Assembly (NCBI GenBank): GCA_963835165.1
Contig: CAWIGD010000082.1
Coordinates: forward strand, 12,770-76,769
DNA length: 64,000 nucleotides
Direction of reading: 5' to 3'
From: VAZQ01 sp963835165
GTDB lineage: Bacteria > Pseudomonadota > Alphaproteobacteria > Rhizobiales > Xanthobacteraceae
Shown: piece by piece, positions 46,174 through 55,340 of the stretch
How positions within the stretch are numbered: the first letter of the stretch is position 1
Layout of the letters: the number at the start of each line of letters is the position of its first letter
Program-made: the position numbers and the translations under genes
The notes under the pieces: generated by a model
What the model was told of the DNA's origin: nothing
Databases searched by the model: none
What the model saw: the letters and a program-made list of their open reading frames with translations, nothing else

Positions 46174-46932
46174 ATGTCGAAGACCGAGCCGCTGCGCACT
46201 GTCGAGATCGGCGATTTCGCCGTGCCGCGGCATGTCGCCATCATCATGGACGGCAACGGGCGTTGGGCGGCCGCGCGCGGACTGCCGCGCGGGGAAGGAC
46301 ATCGCCGCGGAGTGGAGGCACTCCGCCGCACCGTTCGTGCCGCCGGCGATCTCGGCATCGGGTTTTTGACTATCTTCTCCTTCAGCGCCGAGAACTGGTC
46401 CAGACCAGCGGCTGAAATTCGTGAGCTGATGGGGCTGTTGCGTCGGTTCATCCGGCATGATCTCGCGGATCTTCACCGCGAAGGCGTGCGGGTGCGCGTG
46501 ATCGGCGAGCGGGAAAGTCTCGACCCCGAAATCCGACGGCTGCTCGATGAAGCGGAGGAACTCACCAAGCATAACGAAAAGCTCGTTCTGGTGGTCGCGT
46601 TTAACTACGGCGCCCGCCAGGAAATCGCGCGCGCGGCCCGGCGAATGGCGGCGGCCGTGGCAGCTGGTGATTTGGCGGTCAGCGCGGTGACCGCCGACAA
46701 GCTCGCGAGCTATCTCGACGCGCCAGACCTGCCCGATCCCGACCTCATCATCCGCACCAGCGGTGAGCAGCGGCTCTCCAATTTCCTGTTGTGGCAGGCG
46801 GCCTACAGCGAGCTTGTGTTCGTGCCGACCTACTGGCCGGATTTCGACCGCGCCGCGCTCGAAAATGCGATCATCGAATATCGCCGCCGTGAACGTCGCT
46901 TCGGCGGCCTCATCGCGCGCACCGGGTCGTGA
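46174..46932 (+). CDS. uppS: Isoprenyl (undecaprenyl) diphosphate synthase
   Basis: This cis-prenyltransferase makes undecaprenyl diphosphate, the lipid carrier for peptidoglycan and polysaccharide synthesis. The 252 residues contain the catalytic HVAIIMDGNGRWA with Asp26, FSFSAENWSRP and LIIRTSGEQRLSNFLLWQ with the conserved Arg/Ser/Glu. The start MSKTEPLRTV at 46174 is preferred on similarity; GTG at 46159, overlapping the frr stop, would add five residues. The stop overlaps cdsA. Confidence 0.95.
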   Translation: MSKTEPLRTVEIGDFAVPRHVAIIMDGNGRWAAARGLPRGEGHRRGVEALRRTVRAAGDLGIGFLTIFSFSAENWSRPAAEIRELMGLLRRFIRHDLADLHREGVRVRVIGERESLDPEIRRLLDEAEELTKHNEKLVLVVAFNYGARQEIARAARRMAAAVAAGDLAVSAVTADKLASYLDAPDLPDPDLIIRTSGEQRLSNFLLWQAAYSELVFVPTYWPDFDRAALENAIIEYRRRERRFGGLIARTGS

Positions 46933-47786
46933 TCGTGGCAGGCACGGATCATCCATTGCGTGCTGCCGGGTCTCGCGGCGGCGAACTTGCGCTGCGGGTA
47001 GGTTCGGCGTTGGTGCTGGTGCCGCTTGCGATCGGCACCGCCTATCTCGGCGGCTGGCCGTTCGCCGTGTTTTGGGGCCTCGCCGCGATGGGCGTGCTCT
47101 GGGAGTGGACCTCGCTGGTGGCCAGATCCGACCATCGAACCGTACTTATGACGGGGGGCGCTTCGCTCGCACTCGCGGTCACGCTGGTTGCGACTGGACA
47201 CCTACTGGCGGCCGTCATCGTGCTCGCCATCAGCGCGCTTGGCGTGGCGTCGCTCGCGCCGGCCAAATGGCGTACGTGGATCGCCGCAGGTGTTCCCTAT
47301 GCCGGCGCGCTCGGGGTTGCCCCCATCTTCCTGCGCTCCGACAGCGCGGATGGTTTCCTGGCGGTGATTTTTCTGTTCGCAGTCGTATGGACGACCGACA
47401 TTGTCGCTTATTTCACGGGGAGCGCAGTCGGTGGCCCCAAGCTGATGCCGCAAGTCAGCCCGAAAAAGACTTGGTCGGGTGCGGTCGGTGGCACGCTCGC
47501 TGCGGTCCTCGTGGCGTTCGCGTTCGCCAAGGTAACGGCCCTTACCGGGCTGTTCGCGGTCGCGCTGTTGGCGCTTATTTTGTCGATATGCGCACAAGTG
47601 GGAGACCTGTTCGAATCGTTCCTCAAGCGCCGATTTGGAGCCAAGGATTCAGGCCATCTCATCCCCGGCCATGGCGGTTTGATGGATCGCCTCGACGGCT
47701 TCGTCACCGCGGGCGTTGTGGCTGCGCTGATCGGGCTGCTGCGCGGCGGGTTCGAGGCCCCTGGCCGCGGTCTGCTGCAGTGGTGA
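46929..47786 (+). CDS. cdsA: Phosphatidate cytidylyltransferase
   Basis: CdsA makes CDP-diacylglycerol, the precursor of all phospholipids, in the inner membrane. The 285 residues have about seven hydrophobic helices. The signature appears as SPKKTWSGAVGGTLAA followed by QVGDLFESFLKRRFGAKDSG and IPGHGGLMDRLDGF, with the metal-binding aspartates. The GTG start at 46929 overlaps the uppS stop (GTGA), indicating translational coupling. It is followed closely by dxr. Confidence 0.94.
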   Translation: MIVAGTDHPLRAAGSRGGELALRVGSALVLVPLAIGTAYLGGWPFAVFWGLAAMGVLWEWTSLVARSDHRTVLMTGGASLALAVTLVATGHLLAAVIVLAISALGVASLAPAKWRTWIAAGVPYAGALGVAPIFLRSDSADGFLAVIFLFAVVWTTDIVAYFTGSAVGGPKLMPQVSPKKTWSGAVGGTLAAVLVAFAFAKVTALTGLFAVALLALILSICAQVGDLFESFLKRRFGAKDSGHLIPGHGGLMDRLDGFVTAGVVAALIGLLRGGFEAPGRGLLQW

Positions 47787-47790
47787 GTTG

Positions 47791-49023
47791 ATGAAGCCGG
47801 ACACGTCGCGCCTTGCATTCGACCGACCGGCACCCGCGCCGAGCGAGCGCACGGTCACGCTGCTCGGCGCCACCGGCTCGATTGGCAAGAGCACCATCGA
47901 TCTGCTCATGCGCGAGCGCAAACGATTTCGCGTCGAAGCCGTGAGCGCCAACACCAACGCGGCAGCGCTTGGCGCACTCGCGCGCGAACTGGGCGCGCGA
48001 TTCGCGGTGGTGGGCGACCCCGCTAGCTATCGCGATCTCAAATCCGCGCTGTCGGGGAGCGGAATCACCGCCGCGGCGGGCGAGAGCGGCCTGATCGAGG
48101 CGGCCGAGCGACCGGCCGAATGGGTGATCGGTGCCATCACCGGCGCGGCTGGCCTCAAACCGACGCTGGCCGCGGCCGACCGCGGTGCGATCGTCGCGCT
48201 CGCGAACAAGGAGACGCTGGTCTGCGCTGGCGCACTGTTCATGCGCCGTGCGGCGGCCGCCGGTGCCACCGTGCTGCCGGTCGATTCCGAACATAACGCG
48301 CTGTTCCAGGCCATGAGCGGCAGTCGGCGCGAGGACGTCCGCCGTGTGATTCTCACCGCCTCAGGCGGTCCGTTCCGCACCGCGAGCGCGGCCGCCGTCA
48401 GAAGCGCCACCGTCGAACAAGCGCTCAAGCATCCGAACTGGTCGATGGGGGCGAAGGTGACCATCAATTCGGCAACTTTGATGAACAAAGGGCTCGAACT
48501 CATTGAAGCGCATCATCTCTTTGCGCTGCCATCGGAGCAAATCGACGTCCTGGTTCATCCGCAATCGATCGTGCACAGCCTGGTCGAATTTTGCGATGGT
48601 TCGCTGATTGCGCAGTTGGGAAGCCCCGACATGCGCATCCCGATCGCGTATTGCCTGGCTTGGCCCGAGCGCATCGCGGGGCCTGCGCCGCGGCTTGACC
48701 TCGCACGCGCTGCGACTTTGACCTTCGAGGAGCCGGATCTGGCACGCTTTCCAGCCCTTGCGCTCGCGCGCCGGGCGCTCGAAGAGGGCGGCGCGGCGCC
48801 CACCGTGCTCAACGCCTCCAATGAGGTGGCCGTCGCCGAGTTTCTAGCCCGCCGGCTGAATTTTGCGGGAATATCGGCCCTCGTCGAAGCCACGCTCGAG
48901 GGTGCCGTGTCCCGCAACTGGACGGCGGAGCCGCAAAGCGTGGAAGAAGCACTATTTGTTGACCATAATACAAGATTGTTGGCGCGCGATCTTTTGCCCG
49001 AAATTGCCGCAAAGGCATCATAG
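47791..49023 (+). CDS. dxr: 1-deoxy-D-xylulose-5-phosphate reductoisomerase
   Basis: This is the second enzyme of the MEP isoprenoid pathway, converting DXP to MEP with NADPH. The 410 residues show TVTLLGATGSIGKSTIDLL (NADPH fold), ALANKETLVCAG, LPVDSEHNALFQ (metal Asp/Glu) and KVTINSATLMNKGLELIEAH. The C-terminal helical domain ends LLPEIAAKAS. The ATG at 47791 is preferred to a TTG three bases earlier. It supplies precursors used by the neighbouring uppS. Confidence 0.96.
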   Translation: MKPDTSRLAFDRPAPAPSERTVTLLGATGSIGKSTIDLLMRERKRFRVEAVSANTNAAALGALARELGARFAVVGDPASYRDLKSALSGSGITAAAGESGLIEAAERPAEWVIGAITGAAGLKPTLAAADRGAIVALANKETLVCAGALFMRRAAAAGATVLPVDSEHNALFQAMSGSRREDVRRVILTASGGPFRTASAAAVRSATVEQALKHPNWSMGAKVTINSATLMNKGLELIEAHHLFALPSEQIDVLVHPQSIVHSLVEFCDGSLIAQLGSPDMRIPIAYCLAWPERIAGPAPRLDLARAATLTFEEPDLARFPALALARRALEEGGAAPTVLNASNEVAVAEFLARRLNFAGISALVEATLEGAVSRNWTAEPQSVEEALFVDHNTRLLARDLLPEIAAKAS

Positions 49024-49070
49024 GGTCTCGAGGTCGGGCAAGAGCTCAAGAATGGGCGGAACGAGGATTC

Positions 49071-50234
49071 ATGGATTTCGGTTTTCTGTCTGGGATCAAC
49101 GCGCTGGGTGGCGGAGTGCTCGGTTATCTCATCCCGTTTTTGTTCGTCCTGACCGTCGTGGTGTTTTTCCACGAGCTCGGCCATTTCCTGGTGGCCCGCT
49201 GGTGCGGCGTGAGGGTGTTGGTCTTCTCCATCGGGTTTGGTCCTGAACTCTTCGGCTTCAACGACCGGCACAACACGCGGTGGAAGCTGTGTGCTATTCC
49301 ACTCGGCGGTTATGTAAAATTCTTCGGCGATGATAACGCGGCAAGCGTGCCCGACCAGGCTGCGATTGCCGCCATGAGCGAGGATGAGCGCCAGCACAGC
49401 TTTATCCATCAGCCCGTAGGGCGGAGGGCGGCCATTGTCGTGGCTGGCCCGGCGGCAAATTTCGTATTGGCCATCGCTATTTTCGCCGCTCTGTTCATGG
49501 TCTTTGGTAAGCCGAGCACGTCGCCGCGGGTCGACGCGATTCAGCCCGGCAGCGCGGCCGAGGCGGCTGGTTTCAAGCCGGGCGATCTGGTCCTTTCGAT
49601 CAATGGGCGGCCGGTCGAGAGCTTTCCGGACATGCAGCAGATCGTCAGCACCAGCGCCGGCGAGGCACTCACGTTCGAGGTCGATCGCGGCGGCAGCCGC
49701 GTCCCCCTGAAGGCCGTGCCGGCGCTCAAAGAATCCAAGGACCAATTCGGCAATGTGCATCGCATCGGTGTTCTCGGCATCACCCGCTCGCCGTCACCCG
49801 ACGACACCAACTTCCAGCCGGTCGGGCCGTTCAAGGCGATAGAACTCGGCGCGCAAAGGACCTGGTTTGTGGTCGAGCGCACGCTCTCTTACATAGGCGG
49901 CGTCATTTCCGGGCGCGAGGCGGCCGACCAGCTTGGCGGCCCGATCCGGATTGCTCAGGTGTCGGGGCAGGTAGCGAGCGAAGGTCTTCCGTCGTTATTC
50001 AGCCTTACTGCAGTGCTGTCGGTGTCGATCGGGCTGCTGAATCTGTTCCCGGTGCCGCTCCTCGACGGCGGTCATCTTCTGTTCTACGGCATCGAAGCGG
50101 TCAGGGGAAAACCGCTGTCGGAGCGTGCGCAGGAGGTGGGGTTCCGGATCGGGCTCGCGATAGTCGTGATGTTGATGATCTTTGCGACCTATAACGACAT
50201 CCTGCATCTGGCCGCGCAGTGGACGGCATCGTAG
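49071..50234 (+). CDS. rseP: Site-2 zinc metalloprotease RseP (MmpA)
   Basis: This inner-membrane protease cleaves transmembrane segments of anti-sigma factors or signal-peptide remnants. The 387 residues have the zinc motif HELGH (34-38) in helix 1, one PDZ domain (about 155-235, with IQPGSAAEAAGFKPGDLVLS) and the second conserved motif PLLDGGH near 330 in helix 3. This is the usual position between dxr and bamA. Caulobacter MmpA is the closest studied alphaproteobacterial protein. Confidence 0.94.
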   Translation: MDFGFLSGINALGGGVLGYLIPFLFVLTVVVFFHELGHFLVARWCGVRVLVFSIGFGPELFGFNDRHNTRWKLCAIPLGGYVKFFGDDNAASVPDQAAIAAMSEDERQHSFIHQPVGRRAAIVVAGPAANFVLAIAIFAALFMVFGKPSTSPRVDAIQPGSAAEAAGFKPGDLVLSINGRPVESFPDMQQIVSTSAGEALTFEVDRGGSRVPLKAVPALKESKDQFGNVHRIGVLGITRSPSPDDTNFQPVGPFKAIELGAQRTWFVVERTLSYIGGVISGREAADQLGGPIRIAQVSGQVASEGLPSLFSLTAVLSVSIGLLNLFPVPLLDGGHLLFYGIEAVRGKPLSERAQEVGFRIGLAIVVMLMIFATYNDILHLAAQWTAS

Positions 50235-50300
50235 GGCGATTGCAACGTTTGGGAGTGTAAAGGGGTAAGTCGGGGGAAGGACGGGGTTGCAAAACAGTGA

Positions 50301-50336
50301 AAAGCCTGTACAGGCAGGGCTGCCTGTATGGGCTTT
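50301..50336. repeat. 36-base imperfect palindrome between rseP and bamA
   Basis: AAAGCC (50301-50306) pairs with GGCTTT (50331-50336), and TACAGGCAG (50309-50317) with CTGCCTGTA (50320-50328), separated by a symmetrical TG/TG internal loop and closed by a GG loop. It is the only strong structure in the 178-base gap and could be an attenuator or processing hairpin. Confidence 0.55.
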
Positions 50337-50412
50337 CTGGGGTTAGCGACGACCTTTCTCGTGGGTGCCCAAGTCTCAGGGTACTCAAAGGGGACGACAA
50401 AGGGCGTGGGGA

Positions 50413-52932
50413 ATGGAACTTTGTAGGTGGTTTGTCCGCGGGCTGGGCATCGCGTGCCTCGCCCTCGGGGGGATTTCGCTGGGTGTCGGTGTGGTGTCGC
50501 TTGCGGCACCTGTCGCCTATGCGCAGACGTCCACCGTCAGTTCGATCGTGGTTCAAGGGAACCAGCGGGTGGAGGCTGACACCATCCGCTCATATTTCCG
50601 CGCGGGACCCAACGGCCAGCTTGATGCCTTCCAAATCGACGAAGGCGTGAAGGCGCTTTTTGCGACCGGCCTGTTCCAGGATGTGCGCCCCACCATGCAG
50701 GGCGGACGGCTGACCATCACAGTCATCGAAAATCCGGTCATCAATCGCATCGCTTTCGAAGGCAACAAGAAGGTCAAGGACGAGCAGCTCAAGGCCGAGA
50801 TCCAGTCAAAGGAGCGCGGGACGCTCTCTCGCCCCGTCGTGCAGGCGGACACCGCGCGTCTGGTCGAGGTCTACCGCCGCAGCGGCCGCTTTGACATTCG
50901 CGTCGACCCGAAGATCATCGAGCTTCCCAACAACCGCGTCGATCTCGTCTTCGAAATCACCGAGGGCGCAAAGACCGGGGTCAGGCAAATCGAATTCGTC
51001 GGCAATCGCGCCTATTCGTCTTACCGGCTCAAGGACGTCATCAAGACCTCCACGACCGGACTGCTCGCCTTCCTGCAGACCGGCGATATCTATGATCCGG
51101 ACCGGGTCGAAGCCGATCGCGAGCTGCTGCGTCGATTCTACCTCAAGCACGGCTATATCGACGTGCGGGTCGTCTCCGCCGTCGGAGAGTACGATCCAAC
51201 TCTGCGCGGGTTCGTAATCGTATTTACGATCGAGGAGGGCGAGCAGTATCGCGTCGGAACGGCTGAAGTTCAGTCGGGCATTCGGGCGCTCGACCCGGCA
51301 TTGCTGCGCTGGCGGCTGCGGACATATCCAGGCGACGTCTACAACGCCGAGGCGGTCGAGAAGACCGTCGAAGACATGACCATCGAGGCGGCCAAGCTGG
51401 GCTTTGCATTCGCGACGGTGCGCCCGCGCGCGACTCGCGATCCGCAAACGCGAACCGTCAACCTGGTCTTCGCCGTCGAGGAAGGGCAGCGCGCCTACAT
51501 CGAACGCATCAACGTCCGCGGTAACACCCGCACGCGCGACTATGTGATTCGGCGCGAGTTCGACCTCGCCGAGGGCGACGCCTACAATCGGGCCCTCGTC
51601 AATCGGGCCGAGCGGCGGCTGAAGAACCTCTCGTACTTCAAGAGCGTGAAGATATCGACCGAGCCGGGATCGGCTCCCGACCGTGTCATTCTCAATGTGG
51701 ACGTCGAGGAGCAGTCGACCGGTGAATTCTCGGTCTCGGGCGGGTATTCGACCGCGGATGGCTTCCTCGGCGAAGTCAGCGTCGCGGAGCGAAATCTGCT
51801 CGGCCGGGGCCTGTTCGGAAAGATCGCGCTACAATACGGTCAGTATACTCGCGGGGCCCAAGTCTCGTTCGTCGATCCATACTTTCTCGGGTACCGGGTC
51901 GCACTCGGCCTTGATCTCTTCTACAAGCAGCAGAATCCGACGAGCTATGTCTCCTACCAGACGCAGACAATTGGGTTCGGCTCAAGACTCGGCTTCGCCC
52001 TGCGCGAAGACCTCGGCCTGCAACTGCGGTATTCGCTCTACCAGCAGAGAGTCACGCTGCCCCCTAATCTGATGAACTGTAACAACATCAATCCGGACTT
52101 CGTAAACACCTTCCCCACCGCGGGCTCCGTGGGTACGACCCCGGCACTCACCCCGCCATTCGGATATACTGGCATCGCGAACTGCTACACGGACGGCGAA
52201 GCGTCGCTAGCGGTGAAGCGCGAACTGGCCGGGGGGCCGGTGATCACCTCATTGGTTGGTTACACGCTCACGCACAACACGCTCGACAACAACAAAAATC
52301 CGACGGCCGGGACACTGACCGAATTCAGGCAGGACTTCGCCGGCGTTGGCGGCGACGTCAAGTTTGTCCGCACCAGCGGCGACGTCTGGGCCTATCACGA
52401 AGTGGTGACGGACGTCGTCGCCGCCGTGCATCTGCAAGGCGGACAAATTGCGGGATGGGACGGTGGCTTGCGAATGCTCGATCATTTCCAGATGGGCGCG
52501 AACCTGGTCCGCGGATTTGCGCCCGCGGGCATTGGACCGCGCGACCTGTCGCAACTCCCGTTTACCGGCATCTATGGGGATTCCCTCGGCGGCACGTATT
52601 ACTGGGGCGCTAGCCTGGAGTTACAGACGCCCCTTTACTTCCTGCCCAAGGACACCGGGGTCAAGCTTGCGGCGTTTGCCGACGCCGGCTCGCTCTGGAA
52701 TTATGTAGGCCCGACGACATTCCCCTCGACGGGGGAGGTCATTTCGGGATCTCTCTGTTCGACCCCGCCATGCCCGATCGACAACGCCATGCATGTTCGC
52801 TCATCGGTCGGCGTGGGATTGATTTGGGATTCGCCGTTCGGTCCGCTCCGGTTCGATTACTCTTTCCCTCTGACGAAGCAGCCTTACGATCAGGTGCAGC
52901 AGTTCCGCTTCGGTGGTGGGACGAAATTCTGA
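50413..52932 (+). CDS. bamA: Outer membrane protein assembly factor BamA
   Basis: BamA inserts beta-barrel proteins into the outer membrane. The 839 residues have an N-terminal signal region (about 1-37, ending VAYAQ), five POTRA domains (about 40-430, e.g. VSSIVVQGNQRVEADTI and RINVRGNTRTRDYVIRREF) and a barrel from about 450. The barrel carries AERNLLGRGLFGK and ends WDSPFGPLRFDYSFPL and FRFGGGTKF, with the terminal Phe of outer-membrane proteins. The ATG at 50413 places the leader at the start; GTG at 50365 would add 16 residues. The Asn/Cys-containing loop near 560-600 is lineage-specific. Confidence 0.96.
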   Translation: MELCRWFVRGLGIACLALGGISLGVGVVSLAAPVAYAQTSTVSSIVVQGNQRVEADTIRSYFRAGPNGQLDAFQIDEGVKALFATGLFQDVRPTMQGGRLTITVIENPVINRIAFEGNKKVKDEQLKAEIQSKERGTLSRPVVQADTARLVEVYRRSGRFDIRVDPKIIELPNNRVDLVFEITEGAKTGVRQIEFVGNRAYSSYRLKDVIKTSTTGLLAFLQTGDIYDPDRVEADRELLRRFYLKHGYIDVRVVSAVGEYDPTLRGFVIVFTIEEGEQYRVGTAEVQSGIRALDPALLRWRLRTYPGDVYNAEAVEKTVEDMTIEAAKLGFAFATVRPRATRDPQTRTVNLVFAVEEGQRAYIERINVRGNTRTRDYVIRREFDLAEGDAYNRALVNRAERRLKNLSYFKSVKISTEPGSAPDRVILNVDVEEQSTGEFSVSGGYSTADGFLGEVSVAERNLLGRGLFGKIALQYGQYTRGAQVSFVDPYFLGYRVALGLDLFYKQQNPTSYVSYQTQTIGFGSRLGFALREDLGLQLRYSLYQQRVTLPPNLMNCNNINPDFVNTFPTAGSVGTTPALTPPFGYTGIANCYTDGEASLAVKRELAGGPVITSLVGYTLTHNTLDNNKNPTAGTLTEFRQDFAGVGGDVKFVRTSGDVWAYHEVVTDVVAAVHLQGGQIAGWDGGLRMLDHFQMGANLVRGFAPAGIGPRDLSQLPFTGIYGDSLGGTYYWGASLELQTPLYFLPKDTGVKLAAFADAGSLWNYVGPTTFPSTGEVISGSLCSTPPCPIDNAMHVRSSVGVGLIWDSPFGPLRFDYSFPLTKQPYDQVQQFRFGGGTKF

Positions 52933-52960
52933 TCCGGCCTGCGGGGCCGCGGTTCAAGGC

Positions 52961-54076
52961 ATGACCGAGCCCTTTTTCTTCAATCGGGGGCGGGGGCTCA
53001 CCGTGCGTGAGATCGCCGCCCTTACCCGTGGCGAGCCGTGGCCCGGCGCCGATCTCGACCGCCGCATCACCGGAATTGCCGCGCTTGATCGCGCCGGCCC
53101 GCGCGATCTCGCATTTCTCGACAAGCCGAAATATGCAAGCCAGTTGTCCGCAAGCGGTGCCGGCGCCTGTTTGACGACCAAACGCTACGCCGGGCGCGCT
53201 CCCGCACATGTCAGCGTGCTCTGCATCGCCGAGCCCTATCGCGCCTTTGTCGAAGTGACGCGGAGGCTCTTTCCGGATGCGGTCCGGCCGTCCTCCTTGT
53301 TCGAGGCGAGCGGCACGGCGACGGGGGCATTTGTGCATCCGACCGCGCGCCTGGAAAGCGGGGTGACCGTCGATCCCGGCGTCGTCATCGGGCCGCGCGC
53401 GGAGATCGGAACCGGCACGGTCATCAATGCCGGCGCCGTGATCGGACCCGGCGTTCGCATCGGCCGAGACTGCGCAATCGGCGCCAATGCTTCCATCACC
53501 AATAGCTTGATCGGCGATCGGGTGGTGGTGCACCCCGGCTGCTGCATCGGACAAGACGGGTTCGGCTATGTCATGGGAGCCACGGGTCACCGCAAAGTGC
53601 TGCAGGTGGGACGCGTCATCCTGCAGGATGATGTCGAGATCGGCGCGGGCACGACAATCGACCGTGGCGCCAATCGCGATACCGTGATCGGCGAGGGTAC
53701 CAAGATCGACAACCTGGTGCAGATCGGACACAATGTTTCGATCGGTCGCCATTGCATCATCGTCTCGCAATGCGGCATTTCCGGCAGCGTCGTCATCGAG
53801 GACCACGTCATTCTCGCCGGGCAGGTCGGGCTTCCCGACAATGTGACGATCGGCGAGGGCGCGATTGTCGGGGCGCAAAGCGGCGTGATGTCCGATATAC
53901 CGGCGGGCGAAAAGTGGCTCGGCTATCCGGCCATGCGCGGTCGTGAGTTTCTTCGCAACATGATGACGCTACGGCAGTGGGTGAACGAAGACGGCGCGAC
54001 TCGCGACGGCGATCAGCGCGGCGCCGACAATGATGCGGGGCAAGACGGGCCGGATGAGAAAGGGCGAAGCCGATGA
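52961..54076 (+). CDS. lpxD: UDP-3-O-acylglucosamine N-acyltransferase
   Basis: This is the third step of lipid A synthesis, adding the N-linked acyl chain. The 371 residues have an N-terminal uridine-binding domain with RDLAFLDKPKY, then a left-handed beta helix of hexapeptide repeats (VHPTARLESGVTVDPGVVIG onward). Catalytic His257 lies in VQIGHNVSIG. The C-terminal 30 residues (DGDQRGADNDAGQDG) are a charged tail unlike the family and likely disordered. Start MTEPFFFNRG at 52961; the stop overlaps fabZ. Confidence 0.95.
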   Translation: MTEPFFFNRGRGLTVREIAALTRGEPWPGADLDRRITGIAALDRAGPRDLAFLDKPKYASQLSASGAGACLTTKRYAGRAPAHVSVLCIAEPYRAFVEVTRRLFPDAVRPSSLFEASGTATGAFVHPTARLESGVTVDPGVVIGPRAEIGTGTVINAGAVIGPGVRIGRDCAIGANASITNSLIGDRVVVHPGCCIGQDGFGYVMGATGHRKVLQVGRVILQDDVEIGAGTTIDRGANRDTVIGEGTKIDNLVQIGHNVSIGRHCIIVSQCGISGSVVIEDHVILAGQVGLPDNVTIGEGAIVGAQSGVMSDIPAGEKWLGYPAMRGREFLRNMMTLRQWVNEDGATRDGDQRGADNDAGQDGPDEKGRSR

Positions 54077-54528
54077 ACGAGGCTGCGACCACGCTCGAAT
54101 CGGCCGACATTGCGGCGATCCTAAAAGCGTTGCCGCACCGCTATCCGTTCCTGATGGTCGATCGCATCATCAACATGCGCGGCGATGAATCCGCGATCGG
54201 AATCAAGAACGTGACCGCCAACGAGCCGCAGTTCCTGGGCCATTTTCCTGGCAATCCGGTATTCCCCGGGGTGCTTCTGATCGAGGGAATGGCGCAGACC
54301 GCTGGCGCCGTCTGCGTGCTGTCGCAGATGGGCGGAGATCGCCCCAAGCACGTGTATTTCCTCACCATCGACAAGGCCAAGTTCCGCAGGCCGGTCGTAC
54401 CGGGGGACACCGTGGAATATCACGTGAAAAAAATTGCGCGAAAAAAGAACATGTGGTGGTTCCGCGGCGAGGCAAAGGTCGGCGGACAGATGGTTGCCGA
54501 GGCGGAAGTCGGCGCCATGGTCGCGTGA
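54073..54528 (+). CDS. fabZ: (3R)-hydroxyacyl-ACP dehydratase FabZ
   Basis: This hot-dog-fold dehydratase of fatty acid synthesis supplies hydroxyacyl chains shared with lipid A synthesis. The 151 residues contain PHRYPFLMVDRI and the catalytic His57 and Glu71 in GHFPGNPVFPGVLLIEGMAQ. It starts with an ATGA overlap on lpxD and precedes lpxA, the classical lpxD-fabZ-lpxA order. Confidence 0.97.
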   Translation: MNEAATTLESADIAAILKALPHRYPFLMVDRIINMRGDESAIGIKNVTANEPQFLGHFPGNPVFPGVLLIEGMAQTAGAVCVLSQMGGDRPKHVYFLTIDKAKFRRPVVPGDTVEYHVKKIARKKNMWWFRGEAKVGGQMVAEAEVGAMVA

Positions 54529-54536
54529 GATCGGTC

Positions 54537-55340
54537 ATGATCGATCAAACCGCGCGCATCGAGCCGGGCGCGGCGATCGGGCAGAACGCGTCGATCGGGC
54601 CTTATTGCGTCGTGGGGCGCCATGCGGTGATTGGCGACGGCTGCCGGCTGGTGGCTCACGTTCATGTCGCTGGCCACACCACGATCGGGCCCCGAACCGT
54701 GCTGTATCCGTTTGCCTCGCTCGGGTCTCCACCGCAGTCCGTGAAATATCGCGGCGGCCCGACGCGGCTGGTGGTTGGCGCCGATTGCGACATCCGCGAG
54801 GGTGTCACCATGAACACGGGAACCGAGGACGGTGGCGGCGTCACCGAAGTAGGAGATCGCTGCTTTCTGATGGTGGGTTCTCACGTCGGCCACGACTGCA
54901 TGGTCGGCAACGACGTGACCTTCGCCAATAACGTCGTGCTGGGTGGTCACGTGACCATCGGCGACTTTGTCGTATTCGGCGGCCAAGCCGCGGTCCGCCA
55001 GTTTGTGCGCATCGGGGAAGGCGCGATGATCGTGGGTTTGAGCGGGGTGCGCGCCGATGTGATCCCGTTCGGCCTGGTCCAGGGCCCGCTTGCCAATCTG
55101 ATGGGACTTAACGTTGTCGGCATGCGCCGGCGCGGCTTTCTCAAAGCCGACATCCAACTGCTCCGGCGAGCCTATGAGGCGATGTTCTTCGGCGCCGGCA
55201 CCTTTCGCGAGCGGCTTGATCAGGTCGCCGCGCAAGGCGGTGACATTCCGCTCGTCGCCAAGGTGATCGACTTCATCCGTGCCGGCTCGCGACCGCTGAC
55301 CATGGCCGTCCGGCGCGGGTCGTCCGACGAGGTGTCATGA
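54537..55340 (+). CDS. lpxA: UDP-N-acetylglucosamine O-acyltransferase
   Basis: This is the first enzyme of lipid A synthesis. The 267 residues form hexapeptide repeats from IDQTARIEPGAAIGQNASIG on. The catalytic His119 and neighbouring His116 are in GSHVGHDCMVGNDV, matching E. coli His125 and His122. The C-terminal helical part has NLMGLNVVGMRRRGFLKADI, a family signature. The ATG lies eight bases after fabZ; the stop overlaps lpxI. Confidence 0.96.
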   Translation: MIDQTARIEPGAAIGQNASIGPYCVVGRHAVIGDGCRLVAHVHVAGHTTIGPRTVLYPFASLGSPPQSVKYRGGPTRLVVGADCDIREGVTMNTGTEDGGGVTEVGDRCFLMVGSHVGHDCMVGNDVTFANNVVLGGHVTIGDFVVFGGQAAVRQFVRIGEGAMIVGLSGVRADVIPFGLVQGPLANLMGLNVVGMRRRGFLKADIQLLRRAYEAMFFGAGTFRERLDQVAAQGGDIPLVAKVIDFIRAGSRPLTMAVRRGSSDEVS

